DNA from: Nilaparvata lugens
Taxonomy: Eukaryota; Arthropoda; Insecta; Hemiptera; Delphacidae
Length of the DNA: 64,000 bases
Reading direction: 5' to 3'
NCBI RefSeq assembly: GCF_014356525.2
Contig: NC_052507.1
Location: 2,889,992 to 2,953,991 of the forward strand
In this document: positions 1 to 10,096 of the stretch, piece by piece
Layout of the letters: each line of letters starts with the position of its first letter
Numbering within the stretch: the stretch's first letter is position 1
Position numbers and translations under genes: made by a program
The notes under the pieces: model-generated
Database searches by the model: none
What the model was told of the DNA's origin: nothing
What the model saw: only the letters and a program-made list of their open reading frames with translations

Positions 1-290
1 ATACGTGTACGGTACGGTAAAAATAATAGATTTCATACCTATAATTCACGTCTCAGTTCTGATTATATTCGGAAATTAAATCAGGGAATGAAATAGGAGC
101 TTTCTTAGAGACTAAAATCATATTCTCTACCATATAAATTTATGTTATTCAATTATAACAAATTATTATCCTTATTCCAGTCTTAGTTTTGATATATTCT
201 AAAATAAAATCAAGGGATAAAACAGGAGCTATCTCAGAGAGTACATTTGGAGAAGCACACTAATAATATGATGAGGAATACCCTCATCAG
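1..290. repeat. Diverged tandem duplication, period about 129 bp
   Basis: Two imperfect copies of an AT-rich segment lie in direct order (about 50-120 and 178-250). Both contain a block reading roughly AAATAGGAGCT or AAACAGGAGCT followed by TCTTAGAG or TCTCAGAG. No coding potential is visible. Confidence 0.5.
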
Positions 291-742
291 GTCCTGTCGT
301 CTCCCATTATTCATGACAATGCAAACAAAGCAACTCCCCTGGGTCTATTAGGACAGTGCGCAACGTATAATTATAAATCTGATTCCATAAATGTTTCGAC
401 CCATTTTTCAATGGAATAACGGGCGCGACAAATGCCCCCCGTCTCTCTACCGAACGGCAAACCCTCACAAAACAATGGCAAATGGCGAACGGAGAAATGC
501 GAATGGCACTTGCTTTACAAAGATGGAGCCGTTTGCTTGCTAATTGACTGCAGTCTTTGTGCAAACGAACAATTCTGTCGCCAAAACAAATTATGACTGG
601 TAATGATATCCGTTTATTGTGATTCTTTCATATTCATTTTTTGTTAATAGTCGTTTTTCTTTAGGAGATTAAGTTTCCTATCAATGATGTAGTTATACAG
701 AGTGTAATGTAGTTGATGTAGTTATAATGTGTATATCCTATT
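290..742. other. Non-repetitive block, locally GC-richer, no recognised gene
   Basis: Bases 290-600 are GC-richer than their surroundings and have no second copy in the window. An 85-codon open frame lies on the minus strand (307-564), rich in Cys, His and Arg. It has no recognisable domain or signal peptide. Host single-copy sequence or an exon fragment is possible but unsupported. Confidence 0.3.
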
Positions 743-1312
743 ATACTAGTAGTTCTGTGAACAGTATACCTCACGCAGTCTTCTCATCCACAAGTACCTG
801 ATTGAAACTATAGACCTTATGGAAATACAGCAAGAGACTGGCTTCTCCACACATCTGTGTAATCACTTGTCAGCTGATTTATGATAAATAATTGTACAGT
901 CTGATTTTCACTCTAATATTGGCGTATGGAGGAGGCTCCTTTTTCCCTTTATATTATCCTTGAAATGCAGAATTTCCAAAAAACCTTGTATATACGTCGA
1001 CGCGCAATTAAAAAAGAAACATACCTGTCAAATTTCACGAAAATGAAATTTTACCGCGTTTCGCCGTAAATGCGCAGCATATAAACATTTGAACATTTAA
1101 ACATTTGAACATTCAAACATTCAAACATTCAAACATTCAAACATTCAAACATTCAAACATTCAAACATTCAAACATTCAAACATTCAAACATTCAAACAT
1201 TCAAACATTCAAACATTCAAACATTCAAACATTCAAACATTCAAACATTCAAACATTAAGAGAAATGCCAAACCGTCGACTTGAATCTTAGACCTCACTT
1301 TGCTCGGTCAAT
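743..1312 (+). repeat. Family X dispersed repeat, full-length copy
   Basis: Runs from TAGTTCTGTGAACAGTATAC to the GC-rich end GCTCGGTCAAT. The same layout recurs at 37.2, 40.1, 41.2, 41.6, 51.2, 52.5 and 60.1 kb on both strands. Short frames starting MKEAPF that recur on either strand are translations of this repeat, not genes. GC-rich termini next to a degenerate AT-rich body recall RTE-type LINE derivatives of insects, but that class is inferred. Confidence 0.7.
1085..1256. repeat. 8-bp minisatellite (CATTCAAA)n inside family X
   Basis: About 20 nearly perfect copies of the octamer CATTCAAA run through the family X body. Other X copies have only two to five degenerate units at this point, so the expansion is specific to this copy. 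Confidence 0.9.
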
Positions 1313-1702
1313 TTCTGTATTTGCTTCGCTTCGCGAGCAATTTCTGTATTTTTATATCTGGTTATTTAATTTTAACGGATCTCAAAAACGGCTCTAATGA
1401 TTTTCACGAAAATTGGAACATAGTAGGTTTATCATGTGAAGATTCGATTGCACTAGGTCTCATCCTTGGGAAAACTCGTTGAACGACATTAAAAGGATAA
1501 TTCATCCCTGGCTGAAACAGCTGTGGATATTAAAAAAGTGAGTGAGCGAGTGAGTATGTGAAAAATGAAGATATCGCATCCCCGAAATTCATAGGTTGAC
1601 ATATAGCCAGCTGTGAAATATAAACACCATCATTTCAGAGAATAATTGTGTTCTGTTTATCAATAAATAAAATTAACGAGCGAAGCTCGGTGCCCCGATA
1701 TT
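1311..1702 (+). repeat. Family Y dispersed repeat
   Basis: Runs from AATTTCTGTATTTTTATATC to GAGCGAAGCTCGGTGCCCCG. An inverted copy starts about 570 bp downstream; others are at 39.9, 40.5, 43.98 (inverted) and 54.8 kb. The segment reading, in reverse, CCAAATTTCGTGAAAATCG resembles the conserved part of insect RTE-like repeats. Confidence 0.65.
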
Positions 1703-1720
1703 ATTGGTACATAATAAAAT

Positions 1721-1900
1721 TATAGTTTGGTCCACGTTATAATGGCAGTGGAGAAAGATAGGAGAAAAACGTCTCCGATCCTCTCTCTGTCTTGTCAATG
1801 CCGTCTATAAATGGTAACTGATACAGGTTCATTGATGTAATATTAATTGTACATTCTCGTTAAAAATCATAAACTATATTTTATTTATTTATTTATCTAT

Positions 1901-1931
<31 letters not shown>

Positions 1932-2184
1932 TTTGAGATACATATGAGAGCACAAGGATAATATCCCATAATATTGGGCAAGGAATTATATTTTTCAATA
2001 ATTTTATAATCAATTTTCATAATTTAGATGGAATATTCTGTTAGTTAATTATTAATTTCTACATTGCTGGAAGAGGATCTGGCAACAGAGCAAAGCGAGG
2101 AAGAGATGGCGATATCCACTTTGTTGGATGCTAGGCAATACCATTGCTGATCAAACACTGCATTTTAACGTGGAACTCACTATA
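1721..2184 (+). mobile_element. MITE-A copy with both terminal inverted repeats
   Basis: The left end reads GGTCCACGTTATAATGGCAG. The right end is the imperfect reverse complement and finishes in CTCACTATAG. No transposase is encoded. The TATAG edges suggest a TA target as in Tc1/mariner elements, but that is inferred. A LINE tail is nested inside. Confidence 0.75.
1874..1965 (-). mobile_element. LINE 3' tail with (AAAT)n, nested in MITE-A
   Basis: A (TTTA)n run on the plus strand is followed by a short segment with a GGGATATTATCC stem. Read on the minus strand this is a LINE 3' UTR ending in an (AAAT)n tail. It interrupts MITE-A sequence that is continuous in other copies. Confidence 0.55.
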
Positions 2185-2272
2185 GATTTTCTCGTTTCTC
2201 TTGAGGTTTCTCTTTTTCTATAAGTAATACAGTAATAGATAGAGGTTGATGAAGTATGATTGATAATTATAA

Positions 2273-2680
2273 AATATCGGGGCACCGAGCTCCGCTCGTT
2301 ATTTTTATTTATTCATAAACAGAACACAATTATTCTCTAAAATGATCGTATTTATATTTCACAGCTGGCTGGCTATACGTCATCTTATTAATTTCAGGGA
2401 TGCGATATTTTGATTTTTCACATACTCACTTTTTTACTATCCACAACTGTTTCAGCCAAGGATGAATTACCTTTTAATGTCGTTCAGCGAGTTTTCCCAA
2501 GGATGAGACCTGGTGCAAACGAATCTTTAAATCATAAACCTACTATGTTCCAAATTTTGTGAAAATCGTTGGAGCCGTTTTCGAGATCCGTTAAACATAA
2601 ATAACCAGAAATAAAAATAAACAGATATGAAAATAGTCAGATATATAAATACAGAAATTGCTCGCTTAATATAATAGGAT
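2273..2680 (-). repeat. Family Y, inverted copy
   Basis: Begins CGGGGCACCGAGCTCCGCTCG-like sequence and ends GCTCGCTTAATATAATAGGAT. It is the reverse complement of the copy at 1311-1702, so the two flank MITE-A in inverted orientation. Confidence 0.7.
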
Positions 2681-2801
2681 AACGAATAAATGGTTGATAA
2701 TCAACACAAACAATATAAATAATTATCGATTACAATAGAAACAATCAAAATTACAATATTGAATAGCTCACCGTTTTCTCATTAATGAATTGATAATTGA
2801 T

Positions 2802-3045
2802 TATAATATCGAGTGACCTGGCTGGCTCAGATCTGGTGTCAGAGTTTTCAGGTCGCAACTGATCAATTTCAGGGCCTCTGACATGACCTAACGACTGCTT
2901 TTTAGGCAGCCGGGACCGACGGCTTAACGTGTCTATCCGAAACACGGGAGTGGCCCGAGATAAATATCTTGCCCGGGCCGGGATTTGAACCCGGGCCTCT
3001 GAATCATAAAGCCAGCATCTGATCCACTCGACTACGGCCACTCCA
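2802..3045 (-). mobile_element. tRNA-derived SINE with 10-bp target site duplication
   Basis: On the minus strand the head carries an A box TAGTCGAGTGG (3024-3034) and a B box GGTTCAAATCC (2981-2991), the internal RNA polymerase III promoter. The body includes GCCGTCGGTCCCGGCTGC and GATCAGTTGCGACCTGAAAA, which I recognise from arthropod tRNA-SINEs. The tail is short and AT-rich. GATAATTGAT occurs at 2792-2801 and again at 3046-3055, a target duplication that fixes both ends. At 244 bp with both boxes, the copy looks intact. A shadow frame over it is not a gene. Confidence 0.9.
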
Positions 3046-3204
3046 GATAATTGATGATCGATACTCATGAAAGTTGACGTACCTGAAACAAAAATGAGAA
3101 AGTAATTTTTCAAAAAATAAATTAATTCTACACAGTAATTGTAATACAGTAGTTATAATTCTACTATAATAATTATAATAACAGTAGTTAGTCATACAAA
3201 AATA

Positions 3205-3312
3205 TTATCCTATGTATGAGCTCTTGATAGAGTATGTAGAACTGACAGCAGATTGTAAATCATATTGTTTCGTTTTTTATGAGGAATAAAGAACTTTTTG
3301 AATTGAATAATA
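3205..3312 (+). mobile_element. LINE 3' end
   Basis: An AATAAA signal (about 3283) precedes an AT-rich TTGAATTG-type tail. No coding part remains. Confidence 0.4.
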
Positions 3313-3399
3313 ATGTGAAATATTTCTTCTATGTTTAGTTTTGAAGCATCTAAATTTGAAAATCTACTTTGTGAAAATACTTGAGGACTGAAAATTTTG

Positions 3400-3556
3400 T
3401 GAATTGATCAACTACAAGACTTAACCTATTTCGGACTATGTGTAACCTTATCTGAATTTGGGAGAGGAATAGCACAAGGTTACCTTATGTTCCCCTCTCC
3501 CAATCATTTTGATAATGTACTTATTGTATAACTGAATAAAGAATAAATTTGTAGTT
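3400..3556 (+). mobile_element. LINE 3' UTR with stem-loop
   Basis: Stem arms GGGAGAGGAA and TTCCCCTCTCCC pair across a loop (3460-3501). This is followed by AATAAAGAATAAA and a GTAGTTGTAGTAG tail. The layout matches the LINE ends at 4.1, 14.1, 18.7 and 51.3 kb. Confidence 0.55.
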
Positions 3557-4060
3557 GTAGTAGTTCCAAATTAATTATGATTCATCACAAAGATAATCAT
3601 TATGAAAGTTCAAAATCATCAGTTTGACAAAATGGCGCTTGAGCGGTGCACTTTAAGTGTTGCGACCACTTGCCGCGTTTTTGAGCTTGGCGCAAATATG
3701 CGACAAGTGCCTTCTTCAGTCCCCCGCTGGTTGAGTGGCCACAACTTAACCTCTTTCCATTTTCTCTTGACCCAGTCGTTTCTCTCTCAACTTCCTCTAA
3801 TCTCTCTTAACCCCTTTCTAAATCTCTCTCCGCTTCTTCATTTTTCTCTCTCTATCAATCATAATTCAAAATCGATTCCATCTCAAGTTTTGTTTCTTAA
3901 AGTCGCGTACAGACTAATGTGCCAAGAACACGTGCGTTTCATTTCTTATCAGCTGATGCTGATCCTATTATATCTGTCTTTGTGCAAAACGTTTATTAAG
4001 ATGATGAGTTAAGAACAAATAAGAAAGATTTATAAGAACATGAATCAAGTCATGAGTCAT
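3557..4060. other. Unassigned stretch, pyrimidine-rich patch and MITE-B-like remnant
   Basis: 3725-3860 is rich in CTCT on the plus strand. 3905-3990 contains GCGTACAGACTAATGTGCC followed by TCAGCTGATG, resembling one end of MITE-B. The 136-codon frame across it (3602-4012) is leucine- and serine-rich with no domain and I do not regard it as a gene. Confidence 0.35.
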
Positions 4061-4079
4061 ATCTCGAATATGTATTCTC

Positions 4080-4242
4080 TGAGTGTTAATCTTTGGTGAA
4101 AACAGAAATTTTAAACTTAACCTCACTTTGGACTATTTATGAGCCAAAATCAAGAAATTGGAGAAGTTTTGGGCAATTGCCTGTTTCTCTTTCCAAATAT
4201 CGTGTTTGTGACTGTTCTAATGAATAAATAAATAAATAAATT
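4080..4242 (+). mobile_element. LINE 3' end with (AATA)n tail
   Basis: Contains CCTCACTTTGGACTAT, a stem-loop at about 4157-4198 with inner GGGC/GCC pairing, and ends in an AATA repeat. An almost identical copy lies at 51276-51397. Confidence 0.7.
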
Positions 4243-4405
4243 GTTGAAAATATTATTGCAACATTGGATTAGAGGTTTTCACAAAAATTATAAGAAATCT
4301 CTACATCGAAATATGGGACAATATCATAGAAAACATCAACATTATCTTCACAACAACACAAGAAATCTTCTGAAAATCTGCGTAATTTGTCACCCAATAA
4401 GTTTG

Positions 4406-4934
4406 ATGAGGTTCACGTTATAATGGGAGTGGTGAAAGGTAGGAGAACAACGTTGCCGATCCTCTGTCTTGTCAATGCCTTCTATACAGGGTAGCTGATA
4501 CCGGTTTATTGATGTAATATCAACGGTCCATTCTCGTTTTAATTAATCAATTTTATTTCATCAAGCAAGGAATTATAATCTATTTATCTATTTTATTCAC
4601 AATCACAAATCATAATTAAAATATGATTGGGAGAAGACAACAGGCATAGCCCAAAACACTGTCTTCTCCCAAATTTTTACAAATAAAAGGTTCAAAAAAG
4701 AATGAGGTTAGATTATAATAATTATAATTTTCCAATAATTTCATAATGAGCTTTCATAACTAAGATGAAATGATATATTTTTTATAGATTATTAATTATA
4801 CATTGTTAAAAGGCGATCTGGCAACAAAGCAAAGCGAGAAAGAGATAGTGCTATACGCTTTGTTCAATGATAGACAAGGATAGCAATACCTTTGCTAATC
4901 AAGCACTGCCATTATAACGTGGACCTCACTATAG
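4406..4934 (+). mobile_element. MITE-A copy, complete
   Basis: Left TIR TGAGGTTCACGTTATAATGG; right TIR CCATTATAACGTGGACCTCA then CTATAG. The interior matches other copies, including CTTGTCAATGCCTTCTATA and TAGACAAGGATAGCAATACC, and is interrupted by a LINE tail. Confidence 0.85.
4578..4720 (-). mobile_element. LINE 3' tail nested in MITE-A
   Basis: Has a perfect 11-bp stem: GGGAGAAGACA at 4629-4639 pairs with TGTCTTCTCCC at 4660-4670. An (AATA)-type tail reads on the minus strand. The MITE-A sequence resumes on each side. Confidence 0.65.
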
Positions 4935-5385
4935 AAAATAAATCAAGGATAGGGTCAACCAATAAAGTACACACCCATTTCAAGATCTTTTCTGATGAGG
5001 AAAGGATGAAAATAGAAAGCGACAAGAAATTAAGAATTAGTAAAAAATTTCAATAATTATTGAATCCATATTTTTTCTTTTTTAATGAGGAATAATATTA
5101 TCATCTCTGCCTTCTTATGATCCTTGATACGAGGAACTCGAATTTGCAAACGGTTTAGAGAAGTTCTCTCCCGTCCAGCAGATATGACCACTTGAATACA
5201 TAGTGTTTGGAAAAGAACTCCCTGGTTTTAATGTGTCATAGAATCTGTGAAAGGTGATATAGACTATCTCTTTCAGACCCATCTCAACAGGATTTTATTT
5301 GATAAGGAGAAGGTGAATATAGAAAGAGTTTCATCATGATAGACCTGAGAAGCTGAGAAGCACATGCAACGAGAATAATATATTT

Positions 5386-5922
5386 TCCTACAGTTACGTT
5401 GGAAAGTGGCCATTGCTGCACTGATTACAGAACGCAAAGAATCACTTTTCCGCTCTAGTGCGGGAAAAATTTTTCTGCACTCCAGATTTGCAACATGACA
5501 ACGCAAAATACTTAGTAGGTTATATGGAGCAACAGTGCAGCAAAATCAAAATGAAGTTGGTAACAGTGACTGCTGTGGCTGCTATAGTGAGCAGAGGTGC
5601 AACGAAGCACAACGCGCTAATTATTAGTATTAGATATTATAACCAAGGACAACGAGGACTTTGGGATTTTAGGATTAAGGTTTTTATCAATAATAAAATT
5701 ACACAGAAAAACATTTGATGCATTTCAGGCAATTTTACCCATAATTACCCACTTTTCATATTCAATGGTAACTGTAGGAAAAACTTAATGTGAAATACGT
5801 GCGCAAAGTTCCTCTGCTGCACTCAAGAAACCATTCCGCCCTCGCCTACGGCTCGGGCGTAAACGTTTCTTTCGGTGCAGCAAACTGTCACTTTGCGCAC
5901 TAGTTGCACAAATAACTATTTC
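5386..5922 (+). mobile_element. Element E, unclassified, with conserved hairpin
   Basis: Three copies occur: here, at 8001-8538, and inverted at 61497-62052. It begins TTTTCCTACAGTTAC, the inverse of which (GTAACTGTAGGAAAAA) lies internally near 5768. The last 130 bp form a long hairpin. An 86-codon frame (5458-5718) recurs in all copies but is shortened in the other two and lacks a known domain, so a gene call is not supported. Confidence 0.6.
5799..5900. other. 102-nt near-perfect hairpin of element E
   Basis: GTGCGCAAAGT pairs with ACTTTGCGCAC, CTGCTGCAC with GTGCAGCA, AAGAAAC with GTTTCTT, and CCGCCC..GCC with GGC..GGGCG, closing on a TAC loop. The same structure is present at 8417-8518 and 61531-61631. 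Confidence 0.8.
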
Positions 5923-5924
5923 AA

Positions 5925-6235
5925 CCCGGTACCTCCTAATTGCCGGTCAGGAATGCTTAACCTTACACCAAACTGACAATCTCTAGATAGCAGTGCTCAC
6001 TTCATACAAAACCATAGCCGCCAGCCAGTCTATACTAGCGGCCGCTAGTTGGTGTAAGTAAACTGACAATCTCTGGATAGCATTTGAACAAATGAAACTT
6101 CCAGTTTATTCCCATCTGCTATACCTAAACCTCTTTTCCTCATGAGGAAAACATTTTTATCGAATGCTCATAAGACCTGGAAACGTCAAAACCAAAACCC
6201 ACGATCGAATGCAATTTACAATTTGAAAGAGTGAT
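5925..6235 (-). mobile_element. SINE-T, truncated at its B box
   Basis: On the minus strand it matches the SINE-T copy at 42.6 kb, including CTATCTAGAGATTGTCAGTTT and the tRNA-like arm CCTGACCGGCAATTAGG. It stops where the B box should be, at the junction with the 0.99 kb duplication. Confidence 0.7.
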
Positions 6236-7545
6236 GTCAATTTGGTCGGTGGTGAGCAGTGATAGCGGACGGTTGTGCTTGGAGCTGCAGCTTAGCAGAT
6301 AAGATAACTCTGTTTCGATCTTTCATCCTTTGCTTTTGGAAATTCACTGTAGATTCTAACCTAATAACTTTTTATTGTAATAATATTGTTTAAATTAACT
6401 AAATAGGAATTTCCAATTAATGATTTTTCACTTCATTTCTAATACTATCAAAATCAATAATTAATTATATTGAAATAGTTTTTTCTGTGACTATTACTAG
6501 GTACCGTATTTTTTAACAAACACTTAAATCAATTCTAATTCTAATTAATAATATTTATCTAATTATAATTCTATCTGGTCCTTAATCGTAAAGATTCTTA
6601 CAGTTCTTATTTAATTCTAATATTGCATTTTCAGTTAGTTAACGTAAATAGAATTAAATTTGTCTTAACTTGTTCAACCTACTTTAACAAATTGTAAAAC
6701 TTGAAAGTTCTCTAATTAAATTTATGGATTAAGGTATAAAATTGATGTAATATTGTCTTAATTAAAGCATTACCTCTTCATGTAATTCAAGGTTCAAATT
6801 ACTTATAGGCTACACATTCCAAATCAACAGATCATAGTCATTCTGTCTTTAAGTCTTTCATTCAGTCTTCAATTTGGTTTTCCTTACTCTTCTTATTTTC
6901 TCTCTCTATATAAACAGGCCGAAATAGATCTGCTCGAGGTGGGCTGCTTTGTGAAAAAGTTATTGTAATCACATTGCATCCTGCGAAGTCGCTCTTGGCC
7001 TGGAGCTGGACGGGGCACGACCGATAGGAGTGGTCTCTTTTGTATTTAATGCCTGTCTTTAGTACAGTTTTTTTTTTTCATCTTTTAACTTTCATTGATA
7101 TTGATCGGACTGTGTCTAATTCAAATTGATAATATAATTAATCAATAGACTTATTATTCTAATTGGCATTTTATTTTTTTTTAATAATATAAATTTTTGT
7201 CTAATCACATATCTCAAATATCTCTATTTATTGACTACAGACACACATTTAATAAATATATAAAGTGTTGAATATTAAATTTATTAATTATAAACTTTGG
7301 AAAAATTATTCAGGTGCATAAACTTAAATGATTTAATAATAGCAGATACAAATTTAAAGATAATACAAATTGGTTGAATATTAAATTAATTGTGAACTTA
7401 AAAATATTATTCTAGTAATAATTAAATAAAAACAAAACTGTTGGAAAATAGCCTAACACTACTTATTTTAGTTCTTAATTAGTGTATTCCTTCTAATATG
7501 AAATAACTCTCCTTATATTTCTGTTGAATATTAACTGGAAAATTT
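6236..7545. other. AT-rich stretch with one GC-richer block
   Basis: Mostly AT-rich without repeats I can place. At 6905-6913 there is a TATATAAAC sequence, followed by a GC-richer block to about 7055 with GCTCGAGGTGGGCTGC. This resembles a core promoter plus leader, but no coding frame follows it. Confidence 0.35.
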
Positions 7546-8538
7546 TCACTATAGAAAATGAATCAAGGATAGGGTCAACCAATAAAGTACACACCCATTT
7601 CAAGATCTTTTCTGATGAGGAAAGGATGAAAATAGAAAGCGACAAGAAATTAAGAATTAGTAAAAAATTTCAATAATTATTGAATCCATATTTTTTCTTT
7701 TTTAATGAGGAATAATATTATCATCTCTGCCTTCTTATGATCCTTGATACGAGGAACTCGAATTTGCAAACGGTTTAGAGAAGTTCTCTCCCGTCCAGCA
7801 GATATGACCACTTGAATACATAGTGTTTGGAAAAGAACTCCCTGGTTTTAATGTGTCATAGAATCTGTGAAAGGTGATATAGACTATCTCTTTCAGACCC
7901 ATCTCAACAGGATTTTATTGATAAGGAGAAGGTGAATATAGAAAGAGTTTCATCATGATAGACCTGAGAAGCTGAGAAGCACATGCAACGAGAATAATAT
8001 ATTTTCCTACAGTTACGTTGGAAAGTGGCCATTGCTGCACTGATTACAGAACGCAAAGAATCACTTTTCCGCTCTAGTGCGGGAAAAATTTTTCTGCACT
8101 CCAGATTTGCAACATGACACGCAAAATACTTAGTAGGTTATATGGAGCAACAGTGCAGCAAAATCAAAATGAAGTTGGTAACAGTGACTGCTGTGGCTGC
8201 TATAGTGAGCAGAGGTGCAACGAAGCACAACGCGCTAATTATTAGTATTAGATATTATAACCAAGGACAACGAGGACTTTGGGATTTTAGGATTAAGGTT
8301 TTTATCAATAATAAAATTACACAGAAAAACATTTGATGCATTTCAGGCAATTTTACCCATAATTACCCACTTTTCATATTCAATGGTAACTGTAGGAAAA
8401 ACTTAATGTGAAATACGTGCGCAAAGTTCCTCTGCTGCACTCAAGAAACCATTCCGCCCTCGCCTACGGCTCGGGCGTAAACGTTTCTTTCGGTGCAGCA
8501 AACTGTCACTTTGCGCACTAGTTGCACAAATAACTATT
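7546..8538 (+). repeat. Second copy of the 0.99 kb direct duplication
   Basis: Matches 4927-5922 from TCACTATAG to AATAACTATT, including element E (8001-8538) and its hairpin at 8417-8518. The two copies enclose 1.6 kb lacking any gag or pol, so they are a segmental duplication rather than LTRs. Confidence 0.9.
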
Positions 8539-8539
8539 C

Positions 8540-9280
8540 TAACATGCTTTTCTTGTACCTATTTCGACCTTCGACCTTCTTGAAGTGAAGGGCCGAGGAA
8601 GAGGTGGATGAGGAGGTAGATGTGAAGGTAGATGACAGAAAAAGAGATGGTGGTAGTGATAGAGGTAGATGAAGAGGGTAGACGAGAAGGTGAAGGTAGA
8701 CGTTTTCGAAAAGTGCTCTGGCACTAATGTTATTAAAGTGAAATGTTTGTTTCATCTCGCCGAAAGCGAAAAGCTTGTGTTAAGAAGAAGGGGAAGAAAT
8801 AATGAAGAAGAAGACAGGAAAATAAGAAAAAGTAGAAGAAGAAGAAGCAGAAGAAGGAGGAGAAGGAGAAGAAGAAGATTTTGAGAATTAAGAAGAAGGA
8901 TATATTGTAGGAGGAGTAGAAGAAATATTAGAATCTCAATATCATCTTTTCTCAACCTGTACCTCCTCCACATTTTCAATAAAACCTACATTTCATTCTC
9001 ATGAAGAAGGTGAGGAGAAAGATAAAGAAGGAGCGAAAGAGCAAGGTGAAGATGATGAAGAGGGAATTGGAAATGAAGAAGAGGTTGTAGAAGTAGAAGA
9101 ATTACTAGAATCTCAATATCGTCTTTTCCAGCCTGTACCTTCTCTAATTTCCAGTGAAGCTACATCTTTCTCTCATCAAAAAGAAGGTGAAGAGAAAGAT
9201 AAAGAATAAGCGAAAGAGCGAGGAGGAGGGGGAAATGAAGAGAGAAAGAGAAGTAGAAGAAGAAGAAGAAGAAAAAGGAA
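8540..9280. repeat. Purine-rich GAA/GGA tract with a 178-bp tandem duplication
   Basis: Degenerate GAAGAAG and GAGGAAG runs dominate. A segment with GAATCTCAATATC then CCTGTACCT is present near 8930 and again near 9108. Long Leu/Ser or Arg frames here are products of triplet repeats. Confidence 0.8.
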
Positions 9281-10096
9281 GAGGAAGAGAATAAGGAGAC
9301 AGGTGAAGAGGAGGAAGTAGAAGAAGAAGAAGAAGAAGAAGAAGAAGAAGAAGAAGAAGAGAAGAAGAAGAAGAAGAAAGGAAGAAGAAGAAGAAGAAGA
9401 AGAAGAAGAAGAAGAAGAGAAGAAGAAGAAGCAGGAGAAGAGAAAGGATAGAAATAAGAAGAAGAAGAAGAATAAGAAGAAGAGTAGAAAGGAGAAGGAG
9501 AAGAAGAAGAAGAAGAACAAGTAGAAAAAGGAGGAGGTATTTCATAGCTAGCAGTGCCCAGCGAACTCGACGAACAAACTCGTCTGAAATTGACGTCACA
9601 ATATTGAACACTTGTGAAGAAGGAATACGTTGTCGCCGTCCCAACTCTGCTACTACACTGCAATACTCTTATAGAGAATAGAGTATAATATAATAGAGTA
9701 TAATTAATAGATTATTAATAGATTAATTATTATTAATTATTATTAATAGATTATTATTATTGCAGTGTAGTAGCAGAGTTGGGACGGCGACAACGTATTC
9801 CTTCTTCACAAGTGTTCAATATTGTGACGTCAATTTCAGACGAGTTTGTTCGTCGAGTTCGCTGGGCACTGCTAGCTATGAAATACCTCCTCCTTTTTCT
9901 ACTTGTTCTTCTTCTTCTTCTTCTCCTTCTCCTTTCTACTCTTCTTTATCTTCTTCTTCTTCTTATTTCTATCCTTTTCTTCTCCTGCTTCTTCTTCTTC
10001 TTCTTCTTCTTCTTCTTCTTCTTCTTCTTCTTCTTCTTCTTCTTCTTCTTCTTCTTCTACTTCCTCCTCTTCACCTGTCTCCTTATTCTCTTAGAG
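9281..10096. repeat. 0.8 kb palindrome with GAA/TTC triplet arms
   Basis: The left arm (9281-9663) is the near-exact reverse complement of the right arm (9760-10096). Each has a non-repetitive inner part of about 125 bp (CGAACTCGACGAACAAAC and its complement) and an outer triplet tract. The arms differ mainly in triplet number. The spacer (9664-9759) is AT-rich. Identical frames on opposite strands come from this symmetry. Confidence 0.95.

Larger units (their letters stand above)
4927..5922 (+). repeat. First copy of a 0.99 kb direct duplication
   Basis: Nearly identical to 7546-8538 at an offset of about 2620 bp, with only scattered 1-nt indels. It starts exactly at the TCACTATAG end of MITE-A and contains element E. 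Confidence 0.9.

Noticed and set aside
1085..1256. CRISPR array
   Set aside because: Units are contiguous 8-mers without spacers, and the DNA is eukaryotic.
5458..5718. 86-codon frame recurring in three copies of element E
   Set aside because: Lengths and ends differ between copies through indels, no known domain, and the region is better explained by repeat identity.
4927..8538. LTR retrotransposon bounded by the 0.99 kb direct repeats
   Set aside because: The copies do not start TG or end CA, and the interior has no gag, pol, primer-binding site or polypurine tract that I can see.
9144..9663. Long frames of Leu, Ser and Phe on the minus strand, mirrored at 9760-10240
   Set aside because: Translations of GAA/TTC triplets in all frames; the mirrored frames come from the palindrome.
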